Below, piece after piece: positions 1 to 12,249 of a stretch of DNA of 64,000 bases. Where the stretch lies: the NCBI GenBank assembly GCA_025716815.1, contig JAIXMN010000004.1:1240001-1304000 (forward strand), in the 5' to 3' direction. Within the stretch, counting starts at the first letter, position 1. Every line of letters starts with the position of its first letter. Source of the DNA: Dichotomocladium elegans. Its lineage: Eukaryota > Mucoromycota > Mucoromycetes > Mucorales > Lichtheimiaceae. The notes under the pieces were generated by a model, which saw only the letters and a list, made by a program, of their open reading frames with translations, had not been told where the DNA came from and made no database searches. The position numbers were made by a program, and so were the translations under genes.

Positions 1-598
1 TAGACAGTTGCAACAATAGACAGTGCATATCAAAATTAGGAGCATTGTGTTGTGTACGGTATTTAGCGATAAGCTAATGATCAATTATGCTGCTCTTCCT
101 TATACTCTCTCCAGCCTTGATGTATACTAGTAGAATTATTGAAAATTAAACTAAACTAGATGCCTTACCTTCAAAATAAAATGCCGGAGGTCAGTATATT
201 TGCGATTGAGACGTACGAGCAACGTCTTTGGAATACTAGGATATTGGGTCTGAGTATTGTGGGATATCCTCGAACCCATTTGACTTATGTAAAGCACGTT
301 TGTCGCATTTTTATACTATATGCGTCCTGAAGTATCAAATGACCTGCCTTACTGGCACTGGATGTCATCATAACATACTTTGATATTGCATAAGATCAAA
401 CGAATATGTTGCATGCATAGAGGTAGGGCGGTTGATCAATTTTTATATTCCTTGCCAAGGGTAACAATGTTCCAGGAACGTTCTCCGCTGCTTTTCTTTC
501 GCTTCTCACTGAAGAAAAAAGAGACCAGAACAGAGTATGTGAATACAAGCGCACTTTGGGCAAAATTCCAGAGGTTGACCTACCGTCTTCTTCGCTAG
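1..598. other. Left-edge region without a recognised gene
   Basis: AT-rich sequence with only short open frames that resemble nothing I know. The last part is presumably the promoter and 5' UTR of the homeodomain gene that starts at 599. Confidence 0.5.
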
Positions 599-1228
599 AT
601 GTTATCATCCAGTTCAAAACATACGAACCTCAAAATTGAAAGCTTGCTTTGCCCACCAACCATTGTTGATGATGAGGCGAGCGGAGCTGTTACTACTACT
701 ACTAGTACTACTACTCCGGCTGTTGCTGCTATTCAGAGCAAAAACAGTGACGATCTGCCATTTCTCCATATGCCATTGCCCCCACAACCTACGGCAACAG
801 CGCCATCTGCACGATATCCCGGCTTTTTAACAGAGAAGGCGTCACCGAGAAATTCTTCAGGCGTACTTGAGATGTACTCGTTTCCTTTCGCTTATCATCG
901 TGCAGTCAAAGCCAAGCGAAAAAGGGCGAGTCCATGGCAGACAGCAGCTCTGGAAGAGGTATTCAAACAGACCGAGTTTCCTTCGAGTTCAATCCGGTGC
1001 GAGCTCGGTCTCAGACTAGGAATGACGCCAAGAACAATTCAGATCTGGTTCCAGAATAAGCGACAGGCTACAAAACGATCAACGACAACAGCCGCAACGA
1101 CAATAAAAGATGATAATTTTCATGCAGGATACCAAGGTCATCGGCCTCTTTACCATTATAGGCAGGCAGCAGCAGCTCCACCAACTCCACCAGGTCTTCG
1201 TAGCAAATCCCTAGCACTCAGCTCATAG
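599..1228 (+). CDS. Homeodomain transcription factor
   Basis: Single-exon protein of 209 aa, expected to be a nuclear DNA-binding regulator. The homeodomain lies at about residues 104-161. It has a basic N-terminal arm (KAKRKRAS), a conserved helix 1 (TAALEEVF), and recognition helix 3 with the invariant WFQNKRQ core at residues 150-156. Spacing is that of a typical 60-residue homeodomain, not the TALE class with its three extra residues. The N-terminal 100 residues are low-complexity (Thr/Ala/Pro runs), and the C-terminal tail is His/Pro/Ala-rich and probably disordered. The ATG at 599 was chosen because the frame is open from there to a stop at 1226-1228. An upstream exon cannot be excluded. 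Target genes are unknown. Confidence 0.85.
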   Translation: MLSSSSKHTNLKIESLLCPPTIVDDEASGAVTTTTSTTTPAVAAIQSKNSDDLPFLHMPLPPQPTATAPSARYPGFLTEKASPRNSSGVLEMYSFPFAYHRAVKAKRKRASPWQTAALEEVFKQTEFPSSSIRCELGLRLGMTPRTIQIWFQNKRQATKRSTTTAATTIKDDNFHAGYQGHRPLYHYRQAAAAPPTPPGLRSKSLALSS

Positions 1229-1910
1229 TATCCTTCCTTTCGCAACCTTTAGCCTGCTCTCTCACTCGTCCATTATTTTGCATTCATTCCCAACGTTTAA
1301 AGTTGCTCCAATAGCAACCTGTATATTACACTTGTTTTAGATCTATGGCTAGTAAAGAAAGGCGGTTCATTTGCATAGACATAGTGGGATAGATCCTTAT
1401 GCGCACCGTTCATGCGAAATTTGATCATTCAACACCTACATGGCGGATATTATGCTCGGAACTATCTATATTTTACCGCATGTGGGCACAAATTCGATCT
1501 GTCGCAATCGATCTTTATGATGATCTGTTGCAAGATCGCAAAAGATACTGTACAACTCGGGGATTGCCCAGAAATGTTTAGGCCTGATGATGAATCTTCA
1601 TATTGACCTGCGTTGTACTCGGATTTAACACCTTCTGTCTTTTGGTAGATTGCCCAATCGCACCTGTAATTGGTGAGCCGAGTTGGTAAGTCAAAATATA
1701 AAGAGGTTGACTAATGAAACCTTTTTTTACTTGTTGATAAGACAATTTCATATAATTTTATGCGAATTTATTTTGGAAAATAAAAGTAGATCGCATGAAT
1801 GCCAACATGGTCCCATAGAATCATATTGTTAATACAAAAAACCACCCCCCCTCTCTCTCTCTCTCTCACGCGCGCGCGCCTATGCTTTCTGATAACATCC
1901 TCTCTTGACA
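1229..1910. other. Intergenic, short CT/CG simple repeat
   Basis: No convincing gene. A (CT)n run followed directly by a (CG)n run lies at about 1850-1879. This stretch holds the 3' flanks of the homeodomain gene (plus) and the glycosylase gene (minus), which converge here. Confidence 0.5.
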
Positions 1911-2885
1911 CTACTTTTCTGCATCCGTCGCTCCTGTTATTCTCGGTTCAGATACAACATGTTCAATTTCTGCTGGACCGCTGAGGGTTCGGTGTGGCGG
2001 CAAGGAGTATAGCGGCAGGTCTCGGTCGTGCTCCCTAACCGGCGTTAGATCCTCTTCTGCTGCCCCTTTTGTTTTTTCATCCTCCTCCTTTGCAATCTTG
2101 CAGAGCTCTTTAAAAAACCTAATTGCGGATTTAATTAGCGTCGAGAACGATGTAATATCCTCGAGTACGTACCTCAACTTATCGTCTTTTTGATACGCAG
2201 ACACAATGCCGCTCGTACTCGGCATAACAAATATGCGAGTTAAACCCTTACTATTGCCCCAAGGAATTGTCTTTGACTGTAGGCCCATCTTTGGACACTT
2301 TTGGCCGGTGTAAATCTCGTAGATGCCCTTCCCAACAAAGCACGCAATCCTCGGTCGATACTGGCGAATTTTGCATGTTAGGGCAGGAATACCCGCGCGC
2401 TGCTCCGTTAACGTCAAATCCGATGCCTTTCGACTCGTCCGACTTGTGAGATTGGTTATACCAAGTCGATACAACCGCGGAAGATCATTGTCATCAAGGT
2501 ATGTCAAAGGCTTATCCACTAATCCTATTTTTTTTTTTTTGGGAGGAAAGGAGGTTGGTCAATTTGTCCTGTGCAAATAACTCAATTTCTTTACCGCTCC
2601 CAGATAGACATGGCCAAAAGTGGTTGGTAGGTCCTTTGAAGATATAAAGTGTTACCGCATTGGTGAATGGTTCTCTTCATGATGGTCGAAGCCTGTCCTA
2701 CCTGCAAAATGATGTCCTCTTGCTGCACTCATCAGACCAGGATTAATGCCGACAAAGAGAACACGCAGATCGTAATCAATATTATCTGCTAAAGCATTGT
2801 CTTTAGGAATGACAATGGGAGGCGTTTCTGTTCGCTTGGATCGTTTGGTCGGTGTGCGCGGCATAAGATATTCTACCACAATCAA
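1911..2885 (-). CDS. G/T mismatch-specific thymine/uracil DNA glycosylase (MUG/TDG family)
   Basis: Base-excision-repair enzyme that removes thymine or uracil from G:T and G:U mispairs in the nucleus. Three exons: 2885-2702, 2633-2595 and 2524-1911 (837 nt, 278 aa). The first exon carries the catalytic loop VGINPGLMS with the family's active-site Asn and the following GHHFAG segment. The 39-nt middle exon supplies NHFWPCL, and the third has GITNLTSRTS, a C-FVGKGIYE strand and the MPSTSG loop. The order and spacing match bacterial Mug and vertebrate TDG cores. The tail of about 60 residues is charged and divergent. Splice phases (1 then 1) agree across both introns. The start could also be the Met seven codons downstream, and an upstream exon cannot be ruled out because the frame is closed just before 2885. 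Confidence 0.85.
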
Positions 2886-3998
2886 TTTTTTCTTCGCGGG
2901 GGTGCGTGTCTGTGAACTGATTTTACGTCATTTGGACAAACGGACTGACACTCATCAGTCAGTTTGGAAACAGCGACTCTTGTTCTACAGTCAAGGAATG
3001 AAAGGGGCATAACGGCATCCAAGAGCACCTCTCTTCCATGATGCATCAAGCACGGGTACCACAGGTCAATCTGCATACCGTGTTTCTTTGCGCTTCAGTG
3101 ACTTCTCGGGAGCAGTTTTTATGGGAAGGATGGGATGATACGAAATGACTATTGTCTACCACCATGTTCACGCCCCACAGAGCAAAGGCTTTCCTCCATT
3201 AATGACGATAGACGGGAGTTCCGACCCAGGGAGGTTTTCATTGCATAATACTGTACTGTGCATGTGATGATACTTCGCTCGACAGTAGCGTATGCTTGAT
3301 ATTGATTCAAGTCATACGCTGCTCACCTTGTTGCTTGCTGATGAAGGCAGAGACTATTGGCGGAAATATTTTCCAGCCACCTGGAAGTCAAATGCCCATG
3401 GGGGGTTTCAAGATGTGCAAACCTAAATTTTTGAAGGTTACGGGATTGTCTCGATAGCTCGGCTTTGGGAACCAAGAGACGGCGGCAGTGCTCAACTTCA
3501 GGCATATTCCGGATCAATGGCGAAATTCCGGAAGGATTCCGATATGCCAAGTCCCAAAACGCAAGGTTCAGTAACTGCGAGTGCTGGAAAGAATTGTTAG
3601 CACAAAGGCTAACGCACCCATAGAACTTTCTTGCCGTGGGGTATTTCAGGGTTGGGAAGCGATAAACTAAGAGACCGGGGCCACTCCCCAATCGATGAAT
3701 GGACGGGAGGTATCCTAAATGAGTCGATCGGGCAGATAACAATACTGTCTTCTGTTTGACAACAGAGTAATAGGCTCGATCGTTTGCTATGCTGCCACGA
3801 GCATACTTAAGTTCGTCGGAGCACACGCATAAATTGCGTCAAATACTATACCACTCATGGCGTCGAAAATGAAAAATAAAAAACTTGGGCTCTCGACTTG
3901 AATTGACGCTGAGTTTAGAAACCTGGATGGGGCACGAAGAGACGGCCAAGCAGCGCGCTTTTCACATTCAGCACCTTCCTCTCTTTTGTTCGTCAACT
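2886..3998. other. Intergenic region with a possible decayed LRR-like reading frame
   Basis: About 1.1 kb between the divergently transcribed glycosylase and coatomer genes. On the minus strand at 3323-3826 a 167-aa frame contains leucine-rich stretches (for example LLNLAFWDLAY) that loosely resemble fungal F-box/LRR proteins. No F-box, no clear repeat register and no splice structure could be fixed. It may be a relic or chance. The promoter of the coatomer gene must lie in the last few hundred bases. Confidence 0.25.
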
Positions 3999-5206
3999 AT
4001 GGATGAAGACTCGATTCTTTTTGGCATCCGCAATGCATTTGCGCTCGGCAATTATCAGCTCGTCATCAACGAAGTCAGCTCATCACGCGGCCTTCACTCC
4101 CCCGCGGCGAAGCTAGAAGCGCAGACCCTATTGTATCGCTCCTACGTCGCCCAGGGAAAATATAATCTTGTCATCAACGACATTTCCGAGAAGGAGGCCG
4201 AGGGGCCACTTAAAGCTGTCAGACTACTTGCAGTCTATTTGAATGCCAAACAAAAGAATAACAAGGATGAGAGCGCCATTCAGCAGGCATTGGCGTTGCT
4301 TGAGGAGGGCGCCAACCGTGTCGATCAGACCGTCCAGGTTGTTGTCGCTACGGCACTTGTTCACGAGGGCAATTTCGATGAGGCTCTCAAGGTGCTTCAT
4401 ACACGTACAAAAAAACTTGAATGGTAAAAAAAAAATAGGTCCCATCAAAAAAGGAAAAGTGAGAAAGCAAAGCTGACCCATTCTATGCTATTGGTTTCAC
4501 TGGATCAGTTGTGCACTGGCCACCCAGATCTACCTTCAAATGGACCGCCTGGACCTCGCGCGGAAAGAAGTATCGCAGGCAAAGGCCTGGGCTGAGGACG
4601 CGCTTTTGTTGCAGATGATGGAGGCCTGGGTTGGTCTGCGTGTGGTAAGATAGAAGGCGAACAAACGCGCTCATCTGATGGCTGGAAGCTGAAAAAAGGA
4701 AATCCTATCTATACTCGTTAGGGTGGTGAGAAATATCAGGAGGCCTTTTATATCTTTGAGGAGTTCGGCACATCCAGCGCAGAGTCATCCATTAAGGTTC
4801 TTAATGGCCAGGCTGCAGCCAACCTTGCATTAGGCAGATACCCTGAGGCTGAGAGTATCCTTATGGAAGCATCCAACAAGGTAAAAGGGTATTGTCTTGC
4901 GTGGCGGGAGGGCTTTCTAATGCATCATGTGATATCACAGAATAGTGATGATCCGGAGACGCTAGTAAACATGATTGTATGTGCTAATCTTACGGGCAAG
5001 CCTTCCGATGTGATCAGCCGTTATATCAGGTAAAAAGAAAAATCAATGTTTACTGTTGCGACGGATTTTTGTCCTTTACGAACTAATCATGGGCCTGTAG
5101 TCAACTCCGGGAAGTTGCACCCCAGCACCCATTCGTGCAGGATCTGGACCTCAAGTCGAACCTTTTCGATAGATGCGCTAGTCGTTTTGCCCTCGTAGAT
5201 TCATAA
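3999..5206 (+). CDS. COPE: Coatomer subunit epsilon (epsilon-COP)
   Basis: Subunit of the COPI coat that drives retrograde Golgi-to-ER vesicle traffic; it stabilises alpha-COP. Five exons: 3999-4423, 4509-4644, 4722-4880, 4941-5029 and 5101-5206 (915 nt, 304 aa, the usual length). The protein starts MDEDSILFGIRNAF and is all-helical, built from TPR-like repeats. Diagnostic segments include YLQMDRLDLARKE, GGEKYQEAFYIFEE, VLNGQAAANLALGRY, ETLVNMIV and the C-terminal HPFVQDLDLKSNLFDRCASRF. All introns are 60-85 bp with GT-AG ends, and each join keeps the frame. The ATG at 3999 was preferred over an upstream in-frame start because it gives the conserved N-terminus. Confidence 0.95.
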
Positions 5207-5351
5207 AGAATATACTGCAAGTGGAGAGAAAAGAGAGAGGAATATCAAAAGTTTGATTTAGGCAATGTTCCCGCACAAAATACGGTCATTGTCGCCCTTT
5301 TCTTTCCAGATTTACCTTTTTTAAACTTATACACAAACGCTGCGCGTTATC

Positions 5352-6297
5352 ATGGGGAACAGCAATTCCAAAGCTAGAAAGATTACATCCCAGGATAAGG
5401 CCATCCTTGACCTCAAAATCCAACGAGACAAATTAAAGCAGTACCAAAAGAAGGTCGGCCTTGATGAATTCTTTTGCTTTGGAAACAGCCATCGCCGACA
5501 TTTATGCTAGATTAACATCGTGCTGGAGAAAGAAGTGCAAGCCGCTCGCCATGCACTAGGTCAGGGCGATAAGAAAAGGGCTCTTTTAGCATTAAAGAAG
5601 AAGAAGTATCAAGAGCAGCTGCTCGAGAAGACTGAGCAGCAGCTATTTAATCTTGAGGAGCTTGTAAGTTGAGGAAACCGAGTGCGGAGCCGAGAAGGCG
5701 GAGAGACACTGAAGCTTTCTGAAGACGCAATCCATCGAGTATGCTCTGGTGGAGAAGCAAGTGCTCGAGGGTCTCAAGGCGGGCAATGCAGTCCTCAAAG
5801 AAATCCACAGCGAGGCGTCGATCGAGGCCGTTGAGAAATTGATGGACGACACAGCAGACGCGATCGCTTATCAAAACGTCGGTATTGGACACGGAGGGAT
5901 ACCCCGCTGGGAGATTTCTCACACAGCCCCCTTCTATAGGAGATCGATGAGTTACTGAGTGGCAAGATCAGCAGTGAGGATGAGGAAGAAATTCTTCAGG
6001 AACTTGAGAGTTTGCAGAAGCAGGAGGTAAGGCGAAAATAAAAAGAGTTGCCAAGACCTTGCTGAAAAAACCATCCTCTATATATCAGATCGAGGCGAAT
6101 CTGCCAGCAGTACCAGCACAGGAGCTACCCACTCCTCGCAGACTCAGTCTGCCGGACGTGCCGACGCAAAACCCATCTGAGGCGGTGCAAGGTAAGAAGA
6201 GGCAGGGATTGTGTTTACACGTATCAATGAGAAATAAACCGTCCATGTCGCAGAGCCGGTCCAAGAAAGAAAAGGAGAAGCTATGCTAGCCAGCTAA
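5352..6297 (+). CDS. VPS20: ESCRT-III subunit Vps20/CHMP6
   Basis: Nucleator of ESCRT-III filaments on endosomes, linking ESCRT-II to Snf7 during multivesicular-body sorting. Six exons: 5352-5453, 5511-5663, 5725-5877, 5940-6026, 6089-6191 and 6254-6297 (642 nt, 213 aa, normal for the family). It begins MGNSNSK, an N-myristoylation-type start (Gly2, Ser/Lys following) as in CHMP6. Basic helices follow (KKKKYQEQLLEKTEQQ), then the conserved core ALKEIHSE-like segment and the acidic ISSEDEEEILQELE helix. The last 44-nt exon encodes a short MIM-like end (ERKGEAMLAS). It lies 145 bp downstream of the coatomer gene in the same orientation, so two membrane-traffic genes sit side by side. Confidence 0.93.
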
Positions 6298-6425
6298 ATT
6301 CACTGAATAAAAAGGAAGGCATGGATTGTTAAGATAAGAGAATAGCAGTGTATTTAATTGGGATAAATAAACATAAGGCAGTGTGCTGAGGAGAAGGAGC
6401 GATTATGAATGGGAAAAATACCGGT

Positions 6426-8115
6426 CTAGCGAAGGAAGGTCGAAATCCTGGACTGGGTCCTCGGGATGAAGTTGAGTGATAAGGGCCGTTTTTTAACTGG
6501 GCCGGAAAAGTCCACGTTTTGGCTGAGCGACTTGATCCAGTCGCGTGTAAATGTCTTATGGTGCTGATTGACGACGCTGTTTCGCTTCAAGGGTTGTGGT
6601 ATATGCTCTTCCTCCTTTTCTAGCCAGCCACACCCGGTGGTCCCATATGATGAACCTGGATCCTCATCGTCATCGGCAAAAGAAGCACGAGAAGATCGAT
6701 ATTTTGCGTCCAGGTGATTTTCTAGGATCGATTCGAAGAATTCGGCAGTCTCGTCGCTCAAGGCAGCCATGGTCTCGTCGATCACTTCCATCATGATGCG
6801 TGTGCCGCTTTCGTTATTCCTTTGGCTGCCATAGTGGCCAGTCTCTGGCAACGCTCTATCCGATGCCTCGAGTATTTCTGGGACCGTAGTTGGCAGGGTT
6901 GTCAAGATGGGTGACAGCGGCTTATGGGGGCCATCATATCGCGGCAGGGGCGGATGGTTAATCATGAATTCAAAGAGCTTGTTCCAGCGGGAATTTTCTT
7001 TGATCAGGTTCAACTCCATGAGCTTATCGGGTGCATAACGGAGGACCGAGTACGTACTTCTGGGCTTCTCCTCGTCCATTGCATGCTTTGGCCGAGACAG
7101 AACAGACCTGCAAAAGTTACCTATGCCTTGTTCTCTGGACGCAAGCGACGCAAGCGAGCTTGTCGAGGAAGGCATTGCGCCGAATCGAAGCGAGACCGTC
7201 CTCAACAGCCTTGTCTTGACCTGGGAGGGTTTGTTATTATCGGAAATGGTAATGGTGCTGCCTTTATGAGTGCTCTTCGCACTGCTGTCGTCGGAAAGCA
7301 GATGGGCCAATCCGTCCAGTCGGATGCAGGTCGGAGCAAAGATAATGGCCAAATTCTCGGCCGACATTTTGTTCTGATCGCTGTGGCGGCTGATCGCATG
7401 GGCGGTATAAAGAACAAGCGAGAGCAGCTCACAGTGCTTTTGCGGGAGCGCTTGGCAGGCCCCTATGAGTCGATCCCTTTTTTGATAGACGTCTAGCACG
7501 AAAGGATTAGGAAATTACTATATAAATCTTCACATCCTTTCACAATACGTGCTTGGGGTGCTTTCGTAAGCATTCAGTAGTTCGGGCTGAAATGACATGG
7601 GAACTACTGGCTCGGAGAGTTGTTGCAGGTATCTCTTGAAGAGTCCCGCAACAGAGTGAATGGAAACACTGCTCAGGTCAATGGCCCACGGGTCATTGAC
7701 CGTTTGGAATTCGTTCATCAGCTTTTCAATCATCGCCGTGGACCCCGACCGTCTGAAGATGCCTTCGACAGATATGCCTGACGACATGTGCGGATTTAAA
7801 GAGAAGAACATTGGTCAACGATGTTGAGAGTAACCGTGTGCAGATGGAGGAGGGGTATCAAGGGTGTATTTTTACTGCTGATGTGTCTTTACCGCGTCTA
7901 AGGATCTCGTCTTTACATATTTCAAGAGCTATGGGAATCTCTGAAGTCGAGGAGACCATCTGGGGCACAGAGCGAACAGAATTGAGCGGACTGCTATTGT
8001 GATTTATGGAGGCGAGGACACTGTTATCCGGTTGCTGTGGAATGTCTGAAGACATGTTAGATGAGCTTCGTCGCCAGACTGAGGCACGAATCGATCTGTA
8101 ACGGCCTGGAGCCAT
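6426..8115 (-). CDS. RhoGAP domain protein
   Basis: GTPase-activating protein for Rho/Rac/Cdc42-type GTPases, probably acting on the cortical actin and polarity machinery. Three exons: 8115-7893, 7777-7544 and 7492-6426 (1524 nt, 507 aa). The RhoGAP domain covers about residues 60-265. The catalytic arginine finger is in VEGIFRRSG (Arg83), followed by LFKRYLQQLSEPVVP and NKMSAENLAIIFAPT, which carries the conserved Asn. After the domain comes a Ser-rich linker and a long C-terminal region with no recognised domain, acidic around DDDEDPG. The ATG at 8115 sits just behind a probable 5' UTR intron acceptor. Another in-frame Met lies upstream at 8139 and is less likely. Its 3' end faces that of VPS20, 128 bp away. 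Confidence 0.88.
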
Positions 8116-9316
8116 TCTTGGAAATAAAAGAAATACCAAAAGGTGGATTGTTAATATACTGAGGATTTATGACGACGGAGACAACAGAGGGACAAAAGAG
8201 TTCGGGATTGTCTGCTAGGCAATTTTAGCCATTAGCACCCAATGCAGTAAAATAGATCCCTAAACTCTCGGGAATTTTTGTCTCTCCCCCCCCCAATGCT
8301 CTGCCGTCCATAGGATAAATACATATCATTCAGCTGTAGTACACGGTATAATCCTGGGGAAGGTCACCTTACGGCCTCCTTGAATGACGCTTTAGGGAAG
8401 GCATCTGAAACCGTTAACTAGAGAGACAGAGGTTAAAGACAAATACCTGCAGCAGACTGCCTGTATTTTGCTAATAATGCCTCTATCCGACTGTAAAATT
8501 CGAGTCTGCTGACAGGCATACATCGACATACGCCCAAGATGCACTGGTACTGCATCACCTCACTATAATGCAGTTCTCACTTATATTTGGATTAGACAAT
8601 TCGTCTTCGCTGTAAGCCTTGCGCGGCCTGGATTCCCCAGCGAAGAGTTAGTTTTTTTTCTTGATCCAAGCCAGTTTGAAGCCGCATAAATATTTGAGAC
8701 GGTTAGATAGTCTAACAAAGCTCTCAATATGCGAAGCATAGCTGCTTCATTTGTGCTGTTCAGATTCTGACCGGTAACGTCATATCGCTTCTGATGTATC
8801 TTTCAACGTCAAGGTTGCAATACCTACTTTACGGCCGAAAACCAACCCCACAGGTTCATGGAGTGTGTCCATTACGTGCGGCATTGGGCATACGCCATTA
8901 AGTTTGATCATCTAGCATCGGCCTGTTGCTTTCTCGGATACTCGTAATCTGGCTTTACTTACGCGTCTCCAGGCAATACGATAGAAGAAGGCCTATGGTA
9001 TTTCAGGCATTGATCCCTTAGATTACGTTGCATCGTCTTGCTTCTACGCAGCTAGTGATTGCAATTATAATCAACGCGTAGACATGTAGTGTGGGATTGA
9101 CCGTAAAGACCGCTCATATCTAACATACGTTTGACTACCATCTGGTACTGACAACGGTCTTCCCCACTTGCGACCATCATATTCTTCAGTTGAAGGGAGT
9201 CCCGTGACGTTCTTTTCGGCGGGCTTGCGATGAGAGGAGGTTGGGGCTCGAAGCATGCCCAAAAAATTTTAAGTCTGAAAGCTCGCCCTCTTTTTCCTGC
9301 ATCCCTTGTTAACAAA
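8116..9316. other. Intergenic, divergent promoters
   Basis: 1.2 kb between the RhoGAP gene (minus) and the eS19 gene (plus). A likely 5' UTR intron of the RhoGAP gene lies near 8116-8140. Otherwise only short, unrecognisable frames and no repeats. Confidence 0.5.
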
Positions 9317-9962
9317 ATGGCTGGCATCACCGTCAAGGACGTCAACGCGCATGGTAGGTTTGCGTTCAAGCATGTACATTTGCTTTGTGCCGGTCGGGAT
9401 CTCGCTCAGCATCAGTTTACCAGAATTCATTAAGGCCTATGCTGCTTATTTAAAACGCACCGGCAAACTCGAGGTTCCAAAGTGGGTTGATATCGTGAAG
9501 ACGGGCACCCACAAGGAATTGGCTCCCTATGACCCCGACTGGTTCTTTGTGCGCTCTGGTATATAAACGCATATATCTGTGTGATCCGCAGAGGCATAAT
9601 GGGACTAAGCTTCCCCGCTCTTTCCTAATGCTAGCATCGATCGCCCGCCATATCTATATGCGCAAGAACGTCGGTGTTGGTGCCTTGAAGAAGGTTCACG
9701 GTGGTCGTGTCAATCGTGGTTCGCGCCCTTCGCACCATGTTGATGGCTCTGGCTCGGTCAATCGTAAGGCTCTTCAGGCTCTTGAAAAGATTGGTGTCTT
9801 GGAGCAAGGCAAGAAGGGGTATGTAATTGGTAGTGATAAATGGGATTTGGTAGCCACAGCTGATTCACCATTCATCTGTATCTATCCAGTCGTCAAATCA
9901 CCCAAGATGGTCAACGCGATTTGGATCGTATTGCCATGACTCTTGTCGTTACTGAAGCCTAA
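9317..9962 (+). CDS. RPS19: 40S ribosomal protein S19 (eS19)
   Basis: Structural protein of the small ribosomal subunit head, needed for 18S rRNA maturation. Four exons: 9317-9353, 9424-9558, 9635-9818 and 9890-9962 (429 nt, 142 aa, the usual size). It reads [15 protein letters not shown], then [46 protein letters not shown] and the C-terminal [13 protein letters not shown]. All three introns are GT-AG and about 70-76 bp. Codon choice is strongly C-ending, as expected for a highly expressed gene. Confidence 0.97.
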
Positions 9963-10469
9963 AATTAAAAAAAAATTCAAAACTACACTTGGGAACGAAT
10001 CATCGTGGTGTTCGTTTCACTGCGCGCCTTTGCTTGAAACAAAAATCCTGGGCTTCTGTCGCAGATTTTGCTTCTTTACGCTGCGAAACAGTCAAATAGC
10101 ATTTGTAATGTCAAAAGACATAATAAAATATACCTGTTAAAGACTATTCCTTCAAAAGGTGCTCATAGTTCTCTTTGTACATTCGCAAGTTCTTTCTTTA
10201 CGGGCTTTATTTTGCTAGAATATATGTACAATTTCCAAAGCTGGTTTAAAGCCGTCCCCAATCTAAACAGTCTGCTTTTTCATAGATTAATGGAGCCGGA
10301 TAACCTCCAAAACGCAACAAAGCATACACCGTTTTCCAAAACTGAAGTCGCGCCCTAGCCGTTCTGAAGTCGTCAGATTACAAAATAGAAATCGGGTTTG
10401 CCCAGAAATCCTCAACGCATGATGATAAAGTGAATGTCGCACAAAGGAGCTTCCATTTTTATTAAATGT
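9963..10469. other. Intergenic region before the transposon relic
   Basis: AT-rich 3' flank of RPS19 with no gene recognised. Terminal inverted repeats of the neighbouring Tc1-like relic could not be located. Confidence 0.4.
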
Positions 10470-11745
10470 TAGTCAGCTTTTTGCCGTTTGAATCCTTTTC
10501 TTTTATACCCATTTTGCATTCTGAAATGGGCAATCTGTTTGTTTTTTTTTCCACGATGATGGGCAAGGTCACGTCGTTGATGAGCACGGCTGCCCTGGAC
10601 CTATGGACCATGTCGTTGATGAGGAAGTGTATTCTATTCAATCTGGTTGTTCTCAACAGAATATCTGCGTAGTTTTTCTTACAGGGGTAACCCTAATCTT
10701 GTTGCTAGGCATATCCCCAAGCGAAAGGATAGACATTCAGATGAAAGAAGCAGACCTTAAGCCCGGCTATACAATGTACACCGACAAAAATAAGGTCAGA
10801 TTATTCAAATGATGTTTGAGTGCATCTGCTGCTGCGAAACAGCTAGGAACCCATGTTCGGCCAGCTCAACGACGTGGATCACAGTACAAAAAGGTCCTTA
10901 CAGCATTGCAATAGACGTAGAGACAATTTCGTCCACGTATTCTTAACGAAGAGGATAAGAATACTATTTTACAATGAGTTGATGAGAATTCGTCAATTAT
11001 GCTAGAGCAACTGATGGAACAATTGCTCCAGAGATTTGAGGGTCCCAGAATATCGAAACAACGCTCCATCGATTTATGAGATATGAATATAATTATCATT
11101 AAAGAAGGTTCGGTTTCAGCCGAAGACAGGCATAGTAATGATAAGATCCAAGAGCTCCTTGATTAAGTGCGTCGTTGGGATATGACTAACATTGACTTTA
11201 GAAGAAATCCGTGTTTTCCTTGATGAGCCTTCCTTTCATATTAATATGAAGCGCAGAATGGTGTGGTCCAAGGAAGGGACTTCTGTAGTAGTTACAGTGC
11301 CAAGCATAAGAACAAAAAACAACCACCATTTTGGGAGCAATTTCGGCCTCAGGCATCATTAAGTGTAGCTTGAGACTCCCACAACCGCCAGCCAAAAAAA
11401 AGAAAAGAGCGGAACAGTCCAAGCTGCAAGCAAAAAACTGCAACTGGACACTAACTCAGTTTTCGTAAGACTATTATCATGGATGAAATGGATAACTATG
11501 AATATATGAAGGCCCATTATGTGGTAATGGATAAAATGCACCTATTCGTAATGCTGAGGATATATCTAAATACATTGAGCCTCGGGGGATATTGATGCGC
11601 CTATCTTCCCATCCTATTCCCCTGAACTCAATCCTATTGAATAGTTTTGGTCGGCTGTGAAGATCAAAGTACAACGTAACAGATTTCTGGAAGCGAGACA
11701 GACTAATGACCCGAATCAGTGAACCATCGGGTGACCTATCGTAAC
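10470..11745 (+). pseudogene. Decayed Tc1/mariner (IS630-type) transposase
   Basis: Remnant of a DDE transposase in several frames with many stops. Recognisable pieces in order are an N-terminal helix-turn-helix-like part near 10740-10890 (KPGYTMYT, then AAAKQLGTHVR), a central piece at about 11200-11300 (CFLDEPSFHINMKRRMVWSKEG, matching the FVDEAGF..M.R.R.WS.KG block around the second catalytic Asp), a third near 11480-11530 (MKAHYVVMDK, the strand before the next Asp) and YSPELNPIE at about 11615-11645, followed by FWSAVK. The order, spacing and motifs match Tc1-like transposases common in Mucorales. Frameshifts and in-frame stops throughout mean no intact protein can be made. I could not find inverted repeats. 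Confidence 0.75.
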
Positions 11746-12249
11746 TGCGAAAAATTATGATCCAACTTTTGATAATTCTACAGTTGAGATGTCAAGATCA
11801 TTTCCTCTATATAGCACCAAGAGACTTTGGTTGAGCCCTGGATGTAATGAAGAAATAGAACTAAACAAGGTATCATGAGTCACAGAAGAGTCCTTGGACG
11901 TCCTTCTGGTCCTTCGTTCCGCCACCGCCTCTGGTCCCATTCCGTTCCTTTCTCCTCTCGCTGATGGGCTCGTCCTTCTACTCTTCGGATGTGAGTTAAA
12001 GTGTATGAAAAAGGGTTACTGTTTTCATCTGTCTGATGCATATCGGTATGAGATCTTTTTATCTAATGACATGACAACTTTATACAATTTATGCGTATTT
12101 TTATCTCATGTACGAAAGTACAGGAAATGTTATGCCAAGCATTTTTGTTCGAGAAATCTGATTGGTGAAGGTGTAGCTACGCACCGAGGCTTGTTGGATA
12201 ATTCCCCATCGATGGGCTGCGCTCCCCCTTTGTTCTCTTTTCGCCAGCC

